Part shown: one piece after another, positions 15,932 to 24,651 of the stretch
Layout: each line of letters starts with the position of its first letter
Position numbering within the stretch: the stretch's first letter is position 1
Assembly (NCBI GenBank): GCA_035532735.1
Contig: DATKQM010000044.1
Span: 1-36,037, forward strand
Origin: Chersky-840 sp035532735
GTDB lineage: Bacteria > Actinomycetota > Acidimicrobiia > Acidimicrobiales > UBA8190
Reading direction: 5' to 3'
Length of the DNA: 36,037 nucleotides
Notes under the pieces: generated by a model
What the model saw: the letters and a program-made list of their open reading frames with translations, nothing else
Databases searched by the model: none
What the model was told of the DNA's origin: nothing
Position numbers and translations under genes: made by a program

Positions 15932-18711
15932 TGCGTGACGCGTCGAGTGGCCAACGGCTCGGCACTAGGTGGGTCGACCGGTCCATGCAGACCAAGGGCC
16001 TCGTGGTCATCGCCGTTCCCATCGCCATCCTCTTCATCGTGCTGGGCTCCACCTCGTGGTTCACCCATGTCGACAACCGGGCCCAGGACGTCGCCGGTCA
16101 CTCCCGACAGATCGTCGACGCCGCCACCACGCTCGAGAACAGCCTCCTCTCGGCGCAGACTGGCCTCGGTGACTTTCTCCTCACCGGGGACCCCTCGTTC
16201 CAGGCATCGTATGCACGGGCCGAGAAGGCACTTCCCGCCCAGATCGGCCAGCTCGAGGCGTTGACCCTCGATTCGGTGCCCGAACAGATCTCGGGTCGTG
16301 CCATCCAACGCGACACCGACCAACTCGTGGCGGCGTTGGCCCGCCTGAAAGACGAGCAGCCCTCTCCGACACCGTCGGCCGCAGTCCGGACATTGCTCGC
16401 GTCGGTCAAGGTCGAGACGGACAAGCTCCGAAACGACATCTCCTCGCTGACGGTCCGCGAGAGCGCGGTCATCGCCAGTCAACAGTCCGACATCCACACC
16501 TCGAACATCTTCCTGCCCGCCATCGCCGTCGCGGCCGTCGTGCTCGCCTTGGCCGGGGGCGTCATGGTGTCGCAGCTGTTCACGACGGGCGTGGTCCGGC
16601 GACTCCGTCGTCTCGAGCGCGCCACCGAGGACCTCGAGCGCGGCGTCACCCCGGTCCAGGTGCCCAGCGGGCGCGACGAGATCGGGCGGCTGTCGACGAG
16701 ACTCCTCGACACCACCGCCCAATTGCGCGAGCGCGCCGAGGAACGCGACCGCGCCCGCGCCGACCTCGAGAACATCCTCACCGCCAGCCCCGTGGTGTCC
16801 CTGCGCTATGACGTCGGCACCCGGCGGTTTTCCTATGCGAGCCCCAACATCGATCGGCTCCTCGGGATCTCAGCCGAGGAGGCCATCGCCTCTCCGAAGC
16901 GCATCCTCGAGCGGTTCCATCCCGACTCGGCCGACCAATTGCGCGATGCCCTGGTCACCCGGACTCCAGGACACGGGAAACGCCTCGAGATCCTCATGCG
17001 CTTCCGGCGCGACGTCACTTCGGAGGACTGGCGCGAGGCCGACGCCGTCTACACCTTGGAATGGGGCCGATCCGGTGAGCTCCAGGGGCTCGTGGCCTAT
17101 CTCATCGACGTCTCCGAGCGCCATGTGGCACAGCGCGCCGCTGATGAGCGCCGTTTTCTCCTCGAGTCCATCTTCCACGCGTCGCCAGACACCATCGTGG
17201 TGCGCGACATCTCGGGACAGGTCGTCCTCGGCAGCTCGCCTCTGGCCGATGTGATCGGCACCACCGACACCGTGCGCGACGACGTGGACCGGGCCGTGCT
17301 CGACGAGTTGATCGCCCGCTGTGTCACCGGCGAACAGAGCCCCGATCCGGTGATGACCACGGGGCGACTGCCCGGTGGAGAGCTGCGCACCTACGAGACC
17401 CGGGCCCGACCGGTCTTCGACCACGGCGGGCGGGTCACGGGCACCGTGACCATCTCGCGTGACGTGACCGAGCGGGTCCACCTCGAGCAGTCCCTCCGCC
17501 ACGCCTCGGTGGGAGCCGAGCGGGCCAGTCAGGCCAAGAGCGAATTCCTGTCCCGGATGAGCCACGAGCTTCGCACCCCGCTCAACGCCATCCTCGGCTT
17601 CGCGCAGCTGCTCGACATGGACGAGCTCCCCGCCGAGCAGGCGTCGAGCGTCGACCAGATCCAGGTGGCCGGGCGTCACCTGTTGTCGCTCATCAACGAG
17701 GTGCTCGACATCTCCCGCATCGAAGCGGGGCGCGTCAGCCTGTCGACCGAGCCCGTCGAAGTCAGTGAAGTCCTCGACGAGGTGACGACGTTGCTGGCCC
17801 CGGTGGCCGAGGTCGCGGGCGTGGAGCTCTCGGTCGACATCGACGGGTCGCGCGTCCTGCGCGTGCGGGCCGATCGTCAGCGGTTGCTCCAGGTGCTGCT
17901 CAATCTGGGGTCGAACGCCGTGAAGTACAACACCCGGGGCGGCTCGGTGTCGTTTCAAACCGGTCCAGGCGACAACGGTCGGGTCCGGTTCGAGGTGCGC
18001 GACACAGGCCCGGGGATCCCCCATGAGAAACAGGACCAGTTGTTCGTCCCCTTCTCGAGGCTCGGAGCCGAGCGCTCGGCGGTCGAAGGGACAGGGGTGG
18101 GCCTGGCCCTGTCGAAGCAGCTCGTCGAGGTCATGGGTGGGGTCATCGGTGTGGACTCGTTCCCCGGCCACGGTTCGACGTTCTGGGTGGAACTCCTCGC
18201 GGCGCCGTCGTCGGCCGCCGACGACCACCCGGAGGTGGTGGGGCCCGCTCCCCGCCCCGCCCCGTCGCGGGGCACAGTTGACCCCGGGTCCAACGGCACC
18301 CGGGCGCCGGCGGTGGGCGATGTCGGGGTCGTCGTACTTCAAATCGAGGACAACCCTTCGAACTCCGCCCTGGTCGAGCAGGTGCTCGCCAAGCGCCCCG
18401 GCGTCAGGCTGATTTCAGCCGGTGAAGGCCGGGCCGGACTCGAATTGGCCCGCCAACATCGTCCTGACCTGGTTCTTCTCGATCTCCACCTGCCCGACCT
18501 GCCCGGTGACGAGCTGCTGCACCGGCTCAAGGCCGTGCCTGAGTTGGCCGACACAAAGGTAGTCGTGGTGAGCGCAGACGCCACGCCGAGCAGGATCAAG
18601 GAGATGCTCGACCTCGGGGTCGAGGGTTACCTGACGAAGCCGGTGGACGTCGACGCTCTGCTCCGACTGGTGGACTACGAGATCGGAGCCCAGCAGGGTG
18701 AGGCGCAGTGA
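15931..18711 (+). CDS. Hybrid sensor histidine kinase (CHASE3-HAMP-PAS-PAS-HisKA-HATPase-REC)
   Basis: The 926-residue protein has a membrane span at about 25-45, a CHASE3-like extracytoplasmic sensor (about 50-185; LLSAQTGLGDFLLTGDPSF), and a second span at about 193-215. A HAMP domain (about 217-270) and two PAS domains (about 280-400 and 410-525) follow. The HisKA domain carries H545 in SRMSHELRTPLNAILGFAQL. The HATPase domain shows NLGSNAVKYN, DTGPGIP and GTGVGLALSKQLVEVMGG. A C-terminal receiver has D851 in LLDLHLPD and Lys in YLTKPVD. ATG 15931 follows GAGAGG; ATG 15988 is an alternative. The response regulator gene lies 168 bases downstream and is the likely output partner. The ligand is unknown. 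Confidence 0.92.
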   Translation: MRDASSGQRLGTRWVDRSMQTKGLVVIAVPIAILFIVLGSTSWFTHVDNRAQDVAGHSRQIVDAATTLENSLLSAQTGLGDFLLTGDPSFQASYARAEKALPAQIGQLEALTLDSVPEQISGRAIQRDTDQLVAALARLKDEQPSPTPSAAVRTLLASVKVETDKLRNDISSLTVRESAVIASQQSDIHTSNIFLPAIAVAAVVLALAGGVMVSQLFTTGVVRRLRRLERATEDLERGVTPVQVPSGRDEIGRLSTRLLDTTAQLRERAEERDRARADLENILTASPVVSLRYDVGTRRFSYASPNIDRLLGISAEEAIASPKRILERFHPDSADQLRDALVTRTPGHGKRLEILMRFRRDVTSEDWREADAVYTLEWGRSGELQGLVAYLIDVSERHVAQRAADERRFLLESIFHASPDTIVVRDISGQVVLGSSPLADVIGTTDTVRDDVDRAVLDELIARCVTGEQSPDPVMTTGRLPGGELRTYETRARPVFDHGGRVTGTVTISRDVTERVHLEQSLRHASVGAERASQAKSEFLSRMSHELRTPLNAILGFAQLLDMDELPAEQASSVDQIQVAGRHLLSLINEVLDISRIEAGRVSLSTEPVEVSEVLDEVTTLLAPVAEVAGVELSVDIDGSRVLRVRADRQRLLQVLLNLGSNAVKYNTRGGSVSFQTGPGDNGRVRFEVRDTGPGIPHEKQDQLFVPFSRLGAERSAVEGTGVGLALSKQLVEVMGGVIGVDSFPGHGSTFWVELLAAPSSAADDHPEVVGPAPRPAPSRGTVDPGSNGTRAPAVGDVGVVVLQIEDNPSNSALVEQVLAKRPGVRLISAGEGRAGLELARQHRPDLVLLDLHLPDLPGDELLHRLKAVPELADTKVVVVSADATPSRIKEMLDLGVEGYLTKPVDVDALLRLVDYEIGAQQGEAQ

Positions 18712-18879
18712 CGGGATGTCACAGGGTGTGAAGGTGTCCGTCGTTGACGGCGGTGGCACGAAGGTCGCGCCGGACATTCCCGCCGACACGCTGACCATCG
18801 AGCAGGCCACAAGGCAGGGACGGTCGTGGGGGGCACCTCGACCGCAAGGACGAGATCAAGGGCGACCGGAGGTAGTGCT
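18712..18879 (+). other. Spacer between kinase and response regulator
   Basis: This 168-base spacer contains a possible short frame at 18716-18883 starting MSQGVKVSVVDGGGTKV. Its first 35 codons look protein-like, then it becomes Arg/Gly-rich where it overlaps the regulator start. There is no ribosome-binding site, so I do not call a gene. GGAGG at 18868-18872 serves the next gene. Confidence 0.3.
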
Positions 18880-19593
18880 GTGACTATGACTTTGCCCGAC
18901 GAGGACCACATGGTCCTGGTCGCCGAGGACGACATGGCCAGCCGCACCGCCACCCGGCTCTTTCTCCAGCGGGTGGGATACCGCGTGGGTGAAGCCGCGG
19001 ATGGGCCTGGGACGCTGCGCGAGGCAAGTCTCGGCAGCTACGACCTGGTGGTCTTGGACCTCGGGCTGCCCGGCATCGACGGTGAGGAGGTGCTCGCACG
19101 GCTCCGTCGCGACAGCGCGCTGCCTGTCATCGTCCTCACCGGCCGTTCCGAGGAATCCGAGCGGGTCCGGGTCCTGAACCTGGGAGCCGATGACTACGTC
19201 GTGAAGCCCTGCTCGTTGCCTGAGCTCGACGCCCGCATCCGGGCCGTGCTGCGCCGCGGCCAACCGACGCCGTCGACCAACCAGATCGAGCACGACGGGC
19301 TCGTCATCGACCGGGCCGCGCACCGGGTCACCGTGGGCGCGACGACCATCGACCTCACCCCCAAGGAGTTCGACCTCCTGGCCTTTCTCGCCGCCACACC
19401 GGACCAGGTCTTCACACGCGAGGAGCTCCTCGAGCACGTGTGGGGATCGACCCAGGAGTGGCAGGACCCGGCCACGGTCACCGAGCACGTCCGTCGGCTG
19501 CGACTGAAGCTCGAGCCCGACGAGGGGAGCCCGCGCTGGCTCCACACCGTGCGCGGGATCGGCTACCGATTCTCGGTGGTGGCCGAAGACTGA
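18880..19593 (+). CDS. OmpR/PhoB-family response regulator
   Basis: The 237-residue protein has an N-terminal receiver (about 10-120). It begins VLVAEDDMASRTATRLFL with the acidic pair. The phospho-acceptor Asp is in LVVLDLGLPGIDGEEVL, the conserved Thr in VIVLTGRSE, and the Lys in DYVVKPCSLPEL. The C-terminal winged helix (about 140-235) includes LTPKEFDLLAFLAATPDQVF, REELLEHVWG and VRRLRLKLEPD, ending HTVRGIGYRF. GTG 18880 is chosen because GGAGG (18868-18872) is seven bases upstream; an earlier GTG (18826) has no such site. It is probably phosphorylated by the hybrid kinase upstream. Its last 31 bases overlap the convergent membrane-protein gene. Confidence 0.92.
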   Translation: MTMTLPDEDHMVLVAEDDMASRTATRLFLQRVGYRVGEAADGPGTLREASLGSYDLVVLDLGLPGIDGEEVLARLRRDSALPVIVLTGRSEESERVRVLNLGADDYVVKPCSLPELDARIRAVLRRGQPTPSTNQIEHDGLVIDRAAHRVTVGATTIDLTPKEFDLLAFLAATPDQVFTREELLEHVWGSTQEWQDPATVTEHVRRLRLKLEPDEGSPRWLHTVRGIGYRFSVVAED

Positions 19594-20828
19594 GCCTGGG
19601 GCTCGATCGTCAGCGGCGGGCACACCTCGATCAGGTTCGGGGGTGTCGCCTCTGAGCCGGCGTTGGCGGGAATCGACATCGGGGTGGGAACCGGCACCGG
19701 CGCGGACTGCTCCGGCAGTGTCACCGTGTCCAGGACGTTGCCGCCGGCGCCGAGAAGCTCCAGGGTGCCTCGCACCTCGTAGGGCCCGCTTTCCGCCGAC
19801 GCCACACCCGATGCCACCTTGTGGGCGAGAACGGCCACGCCATTGACCGGAGCCATCTCGTCGGTGGCGCCGTCGGGGAACGTCACGCGCACCGAGGAGA
19901 CCTCGTTGCCGACCTCGACCCCCACCCACCACACCGGGTCACCCTCGGTGACACCGAAGACCCCGGTGGAGAGCGCGTGCGGCTGGCCCGGGGTGATCGG
20001 CGTCGTGGTCGTGGGAATCGTGGTGACCGGCACGGTCGTGACCGGCGCGGTGGGGACCGGGTTCGTGATCACGCCGGGCGGAGAAGCCCCGGCGCCGACG
20101 CCCCCGTCGGGGGTCATGACACATTGGGTCTCTGTGATGGCACCTTGTCCCACGGCGTCGTCGTCGGAGAGCTCGACGGTCACGCCCGGGCCCGTCTCGA
20201 ACACTGGAGACGACACCGAACCAGACGGCGCCGGTGCGGTCGTGGTGACGGGGACCGTCCCGGTCGAGGCAGAGCCCGCCACGGGTGTCGGGAGCCGGAT
20301 GCATGACACCCCGTTGGAAGCGTCTTGATAGACGCGGATCTTCACGCCGTCGGATGTGGTGCGGGTGAGCACGTGGGTGGCCGAGCCGATGTCGCCAGAC
20401 CCGTTGCCGCCAGACCCGTTGGTGCTCGTGGTGCCCGATGACGTGCCGGGCGCGCCGCCTGCGTTATTGGGACACATCACTGCCGGTCCCGATGCCGACG
20501 GGGAGATAGACCGGTTCCCACCAGACGGCGCTGTGGTGCTGGGTGCCGGCCCGGGACCCGAGATCCGCGCCGCCACCGGTGAGGCAGCGACCTCGCCGAA
20601 GTATCCCCCCGCAGCCCCGATCAGAAGCGCCAGCCCGGCCGCGCCCACGAGGACCCGTTGGCGCTTGCGCGTCGTGGACGCCAACCGTGCCGCGAAGACA
20701 CCCCAGTCCGCGGGTGCGACGGGCTCGCTCTGTGCTTTCACGGCCATGGCGTGGCGCAGCCGGGCTTCGATGTCACCGGCCACGGAGGCACCGGGCATGG
20801 AGTTGTCGGGCATGGAGTTGTCAGGCAT
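19563..20828 (-). CDS. Single-pass membrane protein coupled to an ECF sigma factor (possible anti-sigma)
   Basis: I do not recognise the extracytoplasmic part. The 421-residue protein has a short cytoplasmic N-terminus (ARLRHAMAVKAQSEPVAPADW), typical of sigma-partner membrane proteins. One span lies at about 59-77 (VLVGAAGLALLIGAAGGYF), followed by a large outside domain. A Thr/Pro-rich linker (VTTVPVTTIPTTTTPI, near residue 270) divides it. The last region, GVFGVTEGDPVWWVGVEVGN to TGTLELLG-type strands, looks beta-rich. No Zn-binding HxxxCxxC anti-sigma motif is present. ATG 20828 has GAGAGGTGG upstream and overlaps the sigma gene's end by eight bases, implying translational coupling. In-frame ATGs at 20813 and 20798 arise from a 15-base tandem repeat. 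Confidence 0.7.
   Translation of the reverse strand: MPDNSMPDNSMPGASVAGDIEARLRHAMAVKAQSEPVAPADWGVFAARLASTTRKRQRVLVGAAGLALLIGAAGGYFGEVAASPVAARISGPGPAPSTTAPSGGNRSISPSASGPAVMCPNNAGGAPGTSSGTTSTNGSGGNGSGDIGSATHVLTRTTSDGVKIRVYQDASNGVSCIRLPTPVAGSASTGTVPVTTTAPAPSGSVSSPVFETGPGVTVELSDDDAVGQGAITETQCVMTPDGGVGAGASPPGVITNPVPTAPVTTVPVTTIPTTTTPITPGQPHALSTGVFGVTEGDPVWWVGVEVGNEVSSVRVTFPDGATDEMAPVNGVAVLAHKVASGVASAESGPYEVRGTLELLGAGGNVLDTVTLPEQSAPVPVPTPMSIPANAGSEATPPNLIEVCPPLTIEPQAQSSATTENR
20796..20828 (-). repeat. 15-base tandem repeat with three in-frame start codons
   Basis: On the plus strand, CATGGAGTTGTCGGG (20796-20810) and CATGGAGTTGTCAGG (20811-20825) are tandem, and CAT recurs at 20826-20828. On the minus strand this encodes MPDNS-MPDNS-MP, so three ATGs in one frame stand behind a single ribosome-binding site. 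The sigma factor's stop codon (20823-20821) lies within the repeat. Confidence 0.85.
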
Positions 20829-21441
20829 GGTCAACCACCTCTCGGAGTCGTTCGAGACCCCGGTGGACGAGTGAGCCGACGGTGCCGGGACGGCATCCGA
20901 GGGCGACGGCGATCTCGGCGTCGGGCAGGTCCGAGTAGTACCGGAGCACGAGGGCGGCCCGCTGTCGGTAGGGAAGGGTGGCGAGCGCGGCGCCGAGGAC
21001 ATCGGCATCGTCGAACCGGCCCTGCTCGGCCGCGCCATCGACGACGGACCCGGGCTGGTCGGGTCCGAAACCCGAGCGCGGTTCTGTCCCCCGAAGGGCG
21101 GCATCGGCACGGGGGCCGCGTGTGCGTTCGCGCCAGGAGCGCCGGTGGTGCGAACGACAGGCGTTCACCACCGAGCGGTGGAGATAGGCACGCGGGTCGC
21201 GAACTCCTCCCCAGTGCCGGTGGAGATGGACGAAGGCGTCTTGGACCAAATCCTCGGCGGTGTCGGGAGACTCGATGAGGACTCGGGCCAGGCGCACCAT
21301 CGCCGCGAACGACCCCAGGTAGAGCTCGCCGAACGACGAGGCCCCCGGTCCCCCGGGCTCACCGGCCGAGGGCACCGCTGCCGGAAGAACGGTCCTCTCC
21401 GGGTCGGGCTCGGTCATCACGACTCCCGCATTCGTGTCCAT
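20821..21441 (-). CDS. ECF sigma factor, SigE-family RNA polymerase sigma factor
   Basis: The 206-residue protein has sigma region 2 (FGELYLGSFAAMVRLARVLI, then DTAEDLVQDAFVHLHRHWGGV and DPRAYLHRSVVNACRSHHRR) and region 4 (ALATLPYRQRAALVLRYYSD, LPDAEIAVALGCRPGTVGSLVHRGLERLREVV). These contact the -10 and -35 elements of target promoters. There is no region 3. It resembles the actinobacterial SigE-family group with the RSWRERTR linker. ATG 21441 is the first start; ATG 21417 (MTEPD) is an alternative. Its stop overlaps the start of the membrane protein gene, the usual arrangement for a sigma factor and its regulator. Confidence 0.9.
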   Translation of the reverse strand: MDTNAGVVMTEPDPERTVLPAAVPSAGEPGGPGASSFGELYLGSFAAMVRLARVLIESPDTAEDLVQDAFVHLHRHWGGVRDPRAYLHRSVVNACRSHHRRSWRERTRGPRADAALRGTEPRSGFGPDQPGSVVDGAAEQGRFDDADVLGAALATLPYRQRAALVLRYYSDLPDAEIAVALGCRPGTVGSLVHRGLERLREVVDHA

Positions 21442-21492
21442 CGCCTGGTTAGACGCACGGCAGGGCGAGAACCTTGCACCGTGGGGAGAATT

Positions 21493-23055
21493 TCAGAGCG
21501 AGGTGACGTCGTTCGAGGATCGCCGGACGGGGAGGTCGATGGTCACGAGGGTCCCGCCGTTGCTCTGCATGACGATGGACCCTCCGAGCTGGCTCGTGAC
21601 GAGGTCGCGGACGATCGAGAGCCCGAGGCTCGTGGTGTGGTCGATGTCGAACCCCTCGGGAAGCCCGCACCCGTCGTCCCGGACCTGCAGGGTCAGGTGC
21701 TCGGCGTCGTGGGCGAGGACGAGCTCTACGTGGCCGACGGCTTCGCCCTCGTCGTTGCCGATGAACACCGAGTCGCCACCGACCGAAGTGAAGGCGTGCT
21801 CGACGGCGTTCTGAAGCAGCTCAGCCAGGACCACGGCCAAGGGGGTAGCCACATCAGCGGCCACCTCGCCCACGTCACCGGCCACCCTGATCCCAATGCG
21901 GTCTCCCGATACGACCGAGTCCTCGGCCATGCGAACCAATGACCCGACGATCTCGTCGAAGGGGACCTCGTCACCGGGCTCGCGCGACAGGATCTCGTGG
22001 ACCAGTGCGATCGACCTGACCCGACGCTCTGCTTCGCGCAGTGCCTCTTGGCCCTTGCCGGGCTCGAGACGTCGAGCCTGGAGCCGGAGCAATGACGAGA
22101 TCGTCTGGAGGTTGTTCTTCACCCGGTGGTGCACCTCACGGATGGCCGCGTCCTTCGACAACAAGAGGCGGTCGAGACGGCGCAGGTCTGTCACATCGCG
22201 CAACAACACCATGGCGCCGGTCACCGTCTCCTGCTCGAGCAGCGGCGTGCATTGCATCAAGACGATGACGTCGGGCCGGCGTTCGACTTCCTCGGTGACC
22301 GGGCACCCGGCGCGCAAGGCCCAGTCGAGTGCGGCATCGTCGATCCCCAACTCCGAGAGCCGCCGGCCTTCGACCACGTCGCTCACACCCATACGGTGCA
22401 GCGCGCTCATGGCGTTCGGTGACGCGTAGCGGATCTGTCCGTCGGGCTCGATCTGCAAGAGGCCGTCACCGACCCGAGGCGCATCCTCGGTGGTGTAGTC
22501 CTCGCCCATGAAAGGGAAGTCGCCCACCGCCACCATGTGGGACAGGCGCCGGTAGAGGTCCCGGTAGACCTTTTCGAGACGACCGGGGCGCCGGTCCTCG
22601 AGCGGTGCCACCCGGACCACCACCGCCACGGGATCCCCCGCGTGCCGGACGGGCACACATTCAAGCTGGGCCGTGTCGGGCACGGCGGGCACCTCACCGG
22701 TGTCACGGGAGTCGGGGTCGACCGACGCCAGCCGGACCCGGACCGGGACGGGGATGACCGCCAAGCCCGATGACATGGTCCCGGCCTGGAGGGCCTCGGT
22801 CACAACCGGCCAGTCCGAGCCCTCGACGATCTGGCCCACGAGGTCCACGCGCAGCAGCGTCGCCCACGTAGTGGGGCGGATCTGGCCGAGCACGATGAGC
22901 TTGCCGGTGTTCCCCCGCACCGGCGCCACCAGCAAGAGGTCGGAGAACGATAGGTCCGATAACACCCCCCACGACCCGAGGAGGCGTTGGAGGTGATCGA
23001 GGCTGGCGGCATCGAGCCCGGTGTGCAGCGCGGCGAGCTCGCCCGGTGTCTTCAT
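21493..23055 (-). CDS. pdtaS: PdtaS-like sensor histidine kinase (HisKA_2 type)
   Basis: The 520-residue protein has an N-terminal GAF-like domain (about 1-150; FSDLLLVAPVRGNTGKLIVL), then a PAS domain (about 180-300; LLQIEPDGQIRYASPNAMSAL). The HisKA_2 phospho-acceptor site has H309/H310 in REVHHRVKNNLQTISSLLRL, and the ATPase domain has ELLQNAVEHAF, DDGCGLPEGF and TTSLGLSIVRDLVTSQLGG. This is the architecture of the mycobacterial PdtaS kinase, a soluble cytosolic protein that signals to an RNA-binding antiterminator, PdtaR. No PdtaR gene is visible in the window. ATG 23055 overlaps the PHP gene's stop in an ATGA, so it is translationally coupled to it. A longer frame to 23349 is not supported because it runs into that gene. 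Confidence 0.88.
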   Translation of the reverse strand: MKTPGELAALHTGLDAASLDHLQRLLGSWGVLSDLSFSDLLLVAPVRGNTGKLIVLGQIRPTTWATLLRVDLVGQIVEGSDWPVVTEALQAGTMSSGLAVIPVPVRVRLASVDPDSRDTGEVPAVPDTAQLECVPVRHAGDPVAVVVRVAPLEDRRPGRLEKVYRDLYRRLSHMVAVGDFPFMGEDYTTEDAPRVGDGLLQIEPDGQIRYASPNAMSALHRMGVSDVVEGRRLSELGIDDAALDWALRAGCPVTEEVERRPDVIVLMQCTPLLEQETVTGAMVLLRDVTDLRRLDRLLLSKDAAIREVHHRVKNNLQTISSLLRLQARRLEPGKGQEALREAERRVRSIALVHEILSREPGDEVPFDEIVGSLVRMAEDSVVSGDRIGIRVAGDVGEVAADVATPLAVVLAELLQNAVEHAFTSVGGDSVFIGNDEGEAVGHVELVLAHDAEHLTLQVRDDGCGLPEGFDIDHTTSLGLSIVRDLVTSQLGGSIVMQSNGGTLVTIDLPVRRSSNDVTSL

Positions 23056-23939
23056 GGACCGGGCACCGTCGCCTCCAGAGGGACATCGAGCGGGCGCCGG
23101 GCCCGAAAGGCCCGCAGCGACGTGACGTCCAAGGCGTCGAGCAGCCGCGCCAGATCGGCGCTGCGATGGGCCACGTCGGAGAGTCGATGGGCGTCGGAGG
23201 CAGTGGTGAGCGCAACCCCGCCGGCCACGAAGCGCTCCAGCAGTCCCGGCGCGGGATACACCTCCTCGGCGGGCTTGCGCCATCCCGCCGAAGAGACTTC
23301 GGCGGCCATGCCCGATGCGATGGCCGCTTCGACGAGTCGGTCCCAGCACTCCTCAGGGGCGGCGGGCCGGTACCCCGCCGCCTTCACCAGATCAGGGTGG
23401 GCGAGCACGTCACACGCCCCGGTGGCGGCGAGCTCCTCGATGGCGGCCACGTAGTCGCTCCAGGCCGCCTCGACGTCGCGCGTGGACCACTCCGCCATCG
23501 AGAGCGGGTCATCGATGTCGTCGAACCGCCACGCCCCGAGCCAGTGGACCGATCCCAACAAGACGTCGAAGGGATACCCAGCGAGCAAAGAGACGACATC
23601 GTCCATCCGGCCCCGGTAGTAGTCGACCTCGAGTCCGAGCACGACGGGTAGGCCGGCGGCCTTGGCGGCCATCACGGTCTCCACGTAGGTGTCGAGATCG
23701 GCCCGGGCGTGATCGTCCCAATAGTCGGCCATCGACGACCGCAGGGCGGCGTCGGGCTCGTCGTCCCAGAAGCCCCGGAGCAGCCGGTCGGCCTGGCGGA
23801 AGCGGAAGAGGTGCTCGGTGAGTGCCACCTCGTGGACACCGGCTGCCTGAGCGCGCTCGCAGTAATCCGCCACATGCTCGAGCGTGGGAGCCGTGTCGCG
23901 CTGGCCATGGGGCCACAGGTGAAGGTGGTAGTCGAGCAT
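23052..23939 (-). CDS. PHP-domain phosphoesterase, histidinol-phosphatase-like
   Basis: The 295-residue protein begins MLDYHLHLWPHG, with the HxH metal-binding motif of PHP enzymes. It contains EVALTEHLFRF, GLEVDYYRGR, LLGSVHWLGAWRFDD, DVLAHPDLVKAAGY and a final DAH (TTASDAHRLSDV), which together match the trinuclear-metal site of histidinol-phosphatases (HisK/YtvP type). It could serve histidine biosynthesis or act as another phosphoesterase; no his gene is nearby. ATG 23939 is chosen because the HLH motif follows directly. The longer open frame to 24134 overlaps the methyltransferase gene. The 3' end overlaps the kinase gene start by four bases. Confidence 0.85.
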   Translation of the reverse strand: MLDYHLHLWPHGQRDTAPTLEHVADYCERAQAAGVHEVALTEHLFRFRQADRLLRGFWDDEPDAALRSSMADYWDDHARADLDTYVETVMAAKAAGLPVVLGLEVDYYRGRMDDVVSLLAGYPFDVLLGSVHWLGAWRFDDIDDPLSMAEWSTRDVEAAWSDYVAAIEELAATGACDVLAHPDLVKAAGYRPAAPEECWDRLVEAAIASGMAAEVSSAGWRKPAEEVYPAPGLLERFVAGGVALTTASDAHRLSDVAHRSADLARLLDALDVTSLRAFRARRPLDVPLEATVPGP

Positions 23940-23965
23940 CGAACCGGCAGTCTCCCGACCGGAGC

Positions 23966-24628
23966 TCACCGGCCGCCGGAGGCGACGGGCTTTTTCCTGA
24001 TGAGGGTGACGCCGTCTCGGATCGTCATCTGCACGCAGACCACTCGGGGGTCGGCCACCACGGCGTCGTTGAAGGTGCGGATGGCACGGGTGTCGTCGGA
24101 CAGATCGGTGTCGTCCACCACCCTCCCGCTCCACAAGGTGTTGTCAGCCGCGATGAGGCCGCTCGGAGAGAGCTTCCCCAAGACCGCCTCGTAGTAGGCC
24201 AGATAGTTGTTCTTGTCGGCGTCGATGAAGACCAGGTCGAACGGACCGTCGAGCTTCGCCACGGTGTCGAGGGCGGGACCTTCGATGACCTCGATGGCGT
24301 CGGGGTACGGGCTCGCCACGATATGCGACCGGGCCGCGGCGGCATGGACGGGACTCAACTCACAGGTCGTGATCCGTCCCCCCGGCGGGAGACCGGCCGC
24401 CATCGACAGCGAGGAATAACCGCTGAAGGTTCCGATCTCGAGGACCCATGAGGGGCGCAAGGCGAAGACGAGCATCTCGAGGAACCGTCCCTCGAGCGCG
24501 CCCACCATCATCTGTGGGGAATTGAGTGTGGCCCGCGTCTGCTCGGACAGTGCCACCAGGTGGGCCTCGGGCGCGGTGCTGTGAGACTCCGCGTAGGCCT
24601 CGAGGACAGGGTCGGTGATGTCGGTCAT
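23966..24628 (-). CDS. CCoAOMT-family O-methyltransferase
   Basis: The 220-residue protein belongs to the cation-dependent O-methyltransferases (caffeoyl-CoA/catechol type), which methylate catechol-like hydroxyls with SAM. Motif I is VLEIGTFSGYSSLSMA. The ITTCELSPVHAAAAR segment holds the SAM-binding Glu. The metal-binding residues are in FIDADKNNYLAYYE and AADNTLWSGRV. The N-terminal helix ends LNSPQMMVGALEGRFLEML, typical of the bacterial group. ATG 24628 is the start. It lies 26 bases upstream of the PHP gene on the same strand. The substrate is unknown; bacterial members include generic catechol methylases. Confidence 0.88.
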   Translation of the reverse strand: MTDITDPVLEAYAESHSTAPEAHLVALSEQTRATLNSPQMMVGALEGRFLEMLVFALRPSWVLEIGTFSGYSSLSMAAGLPPGGRITTCELSPVHAAAARSHIVASPYPDAIEVIEGPALDTVAKLDGPFDLVFIDADKNNYLAYYEAVLGKLSPSGLIAADNTLWSGRVVDDTDLSDDTRAIRTFNDAVVADPRVVCVQMTIRDGVTLIRKKPVASGGR

Positions 24629-24651
24629 GTGGGCGGTCCCTCCGCCCGCAT

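Noticed and set aside
16870..18342. A 490-codon minus-strand frame inside the hybrid kinase gene
   Set aside because: It is antisense to conserved PAS and kinase motifs and has no domain of its own.
18716..18883. 55-codon frame between the kinase and its response regulator
   Set aside because: The first part looks protein-like, but there is no ribosome-binding site and the end is Arg/Gly-rich where it overlaps the regulator start.
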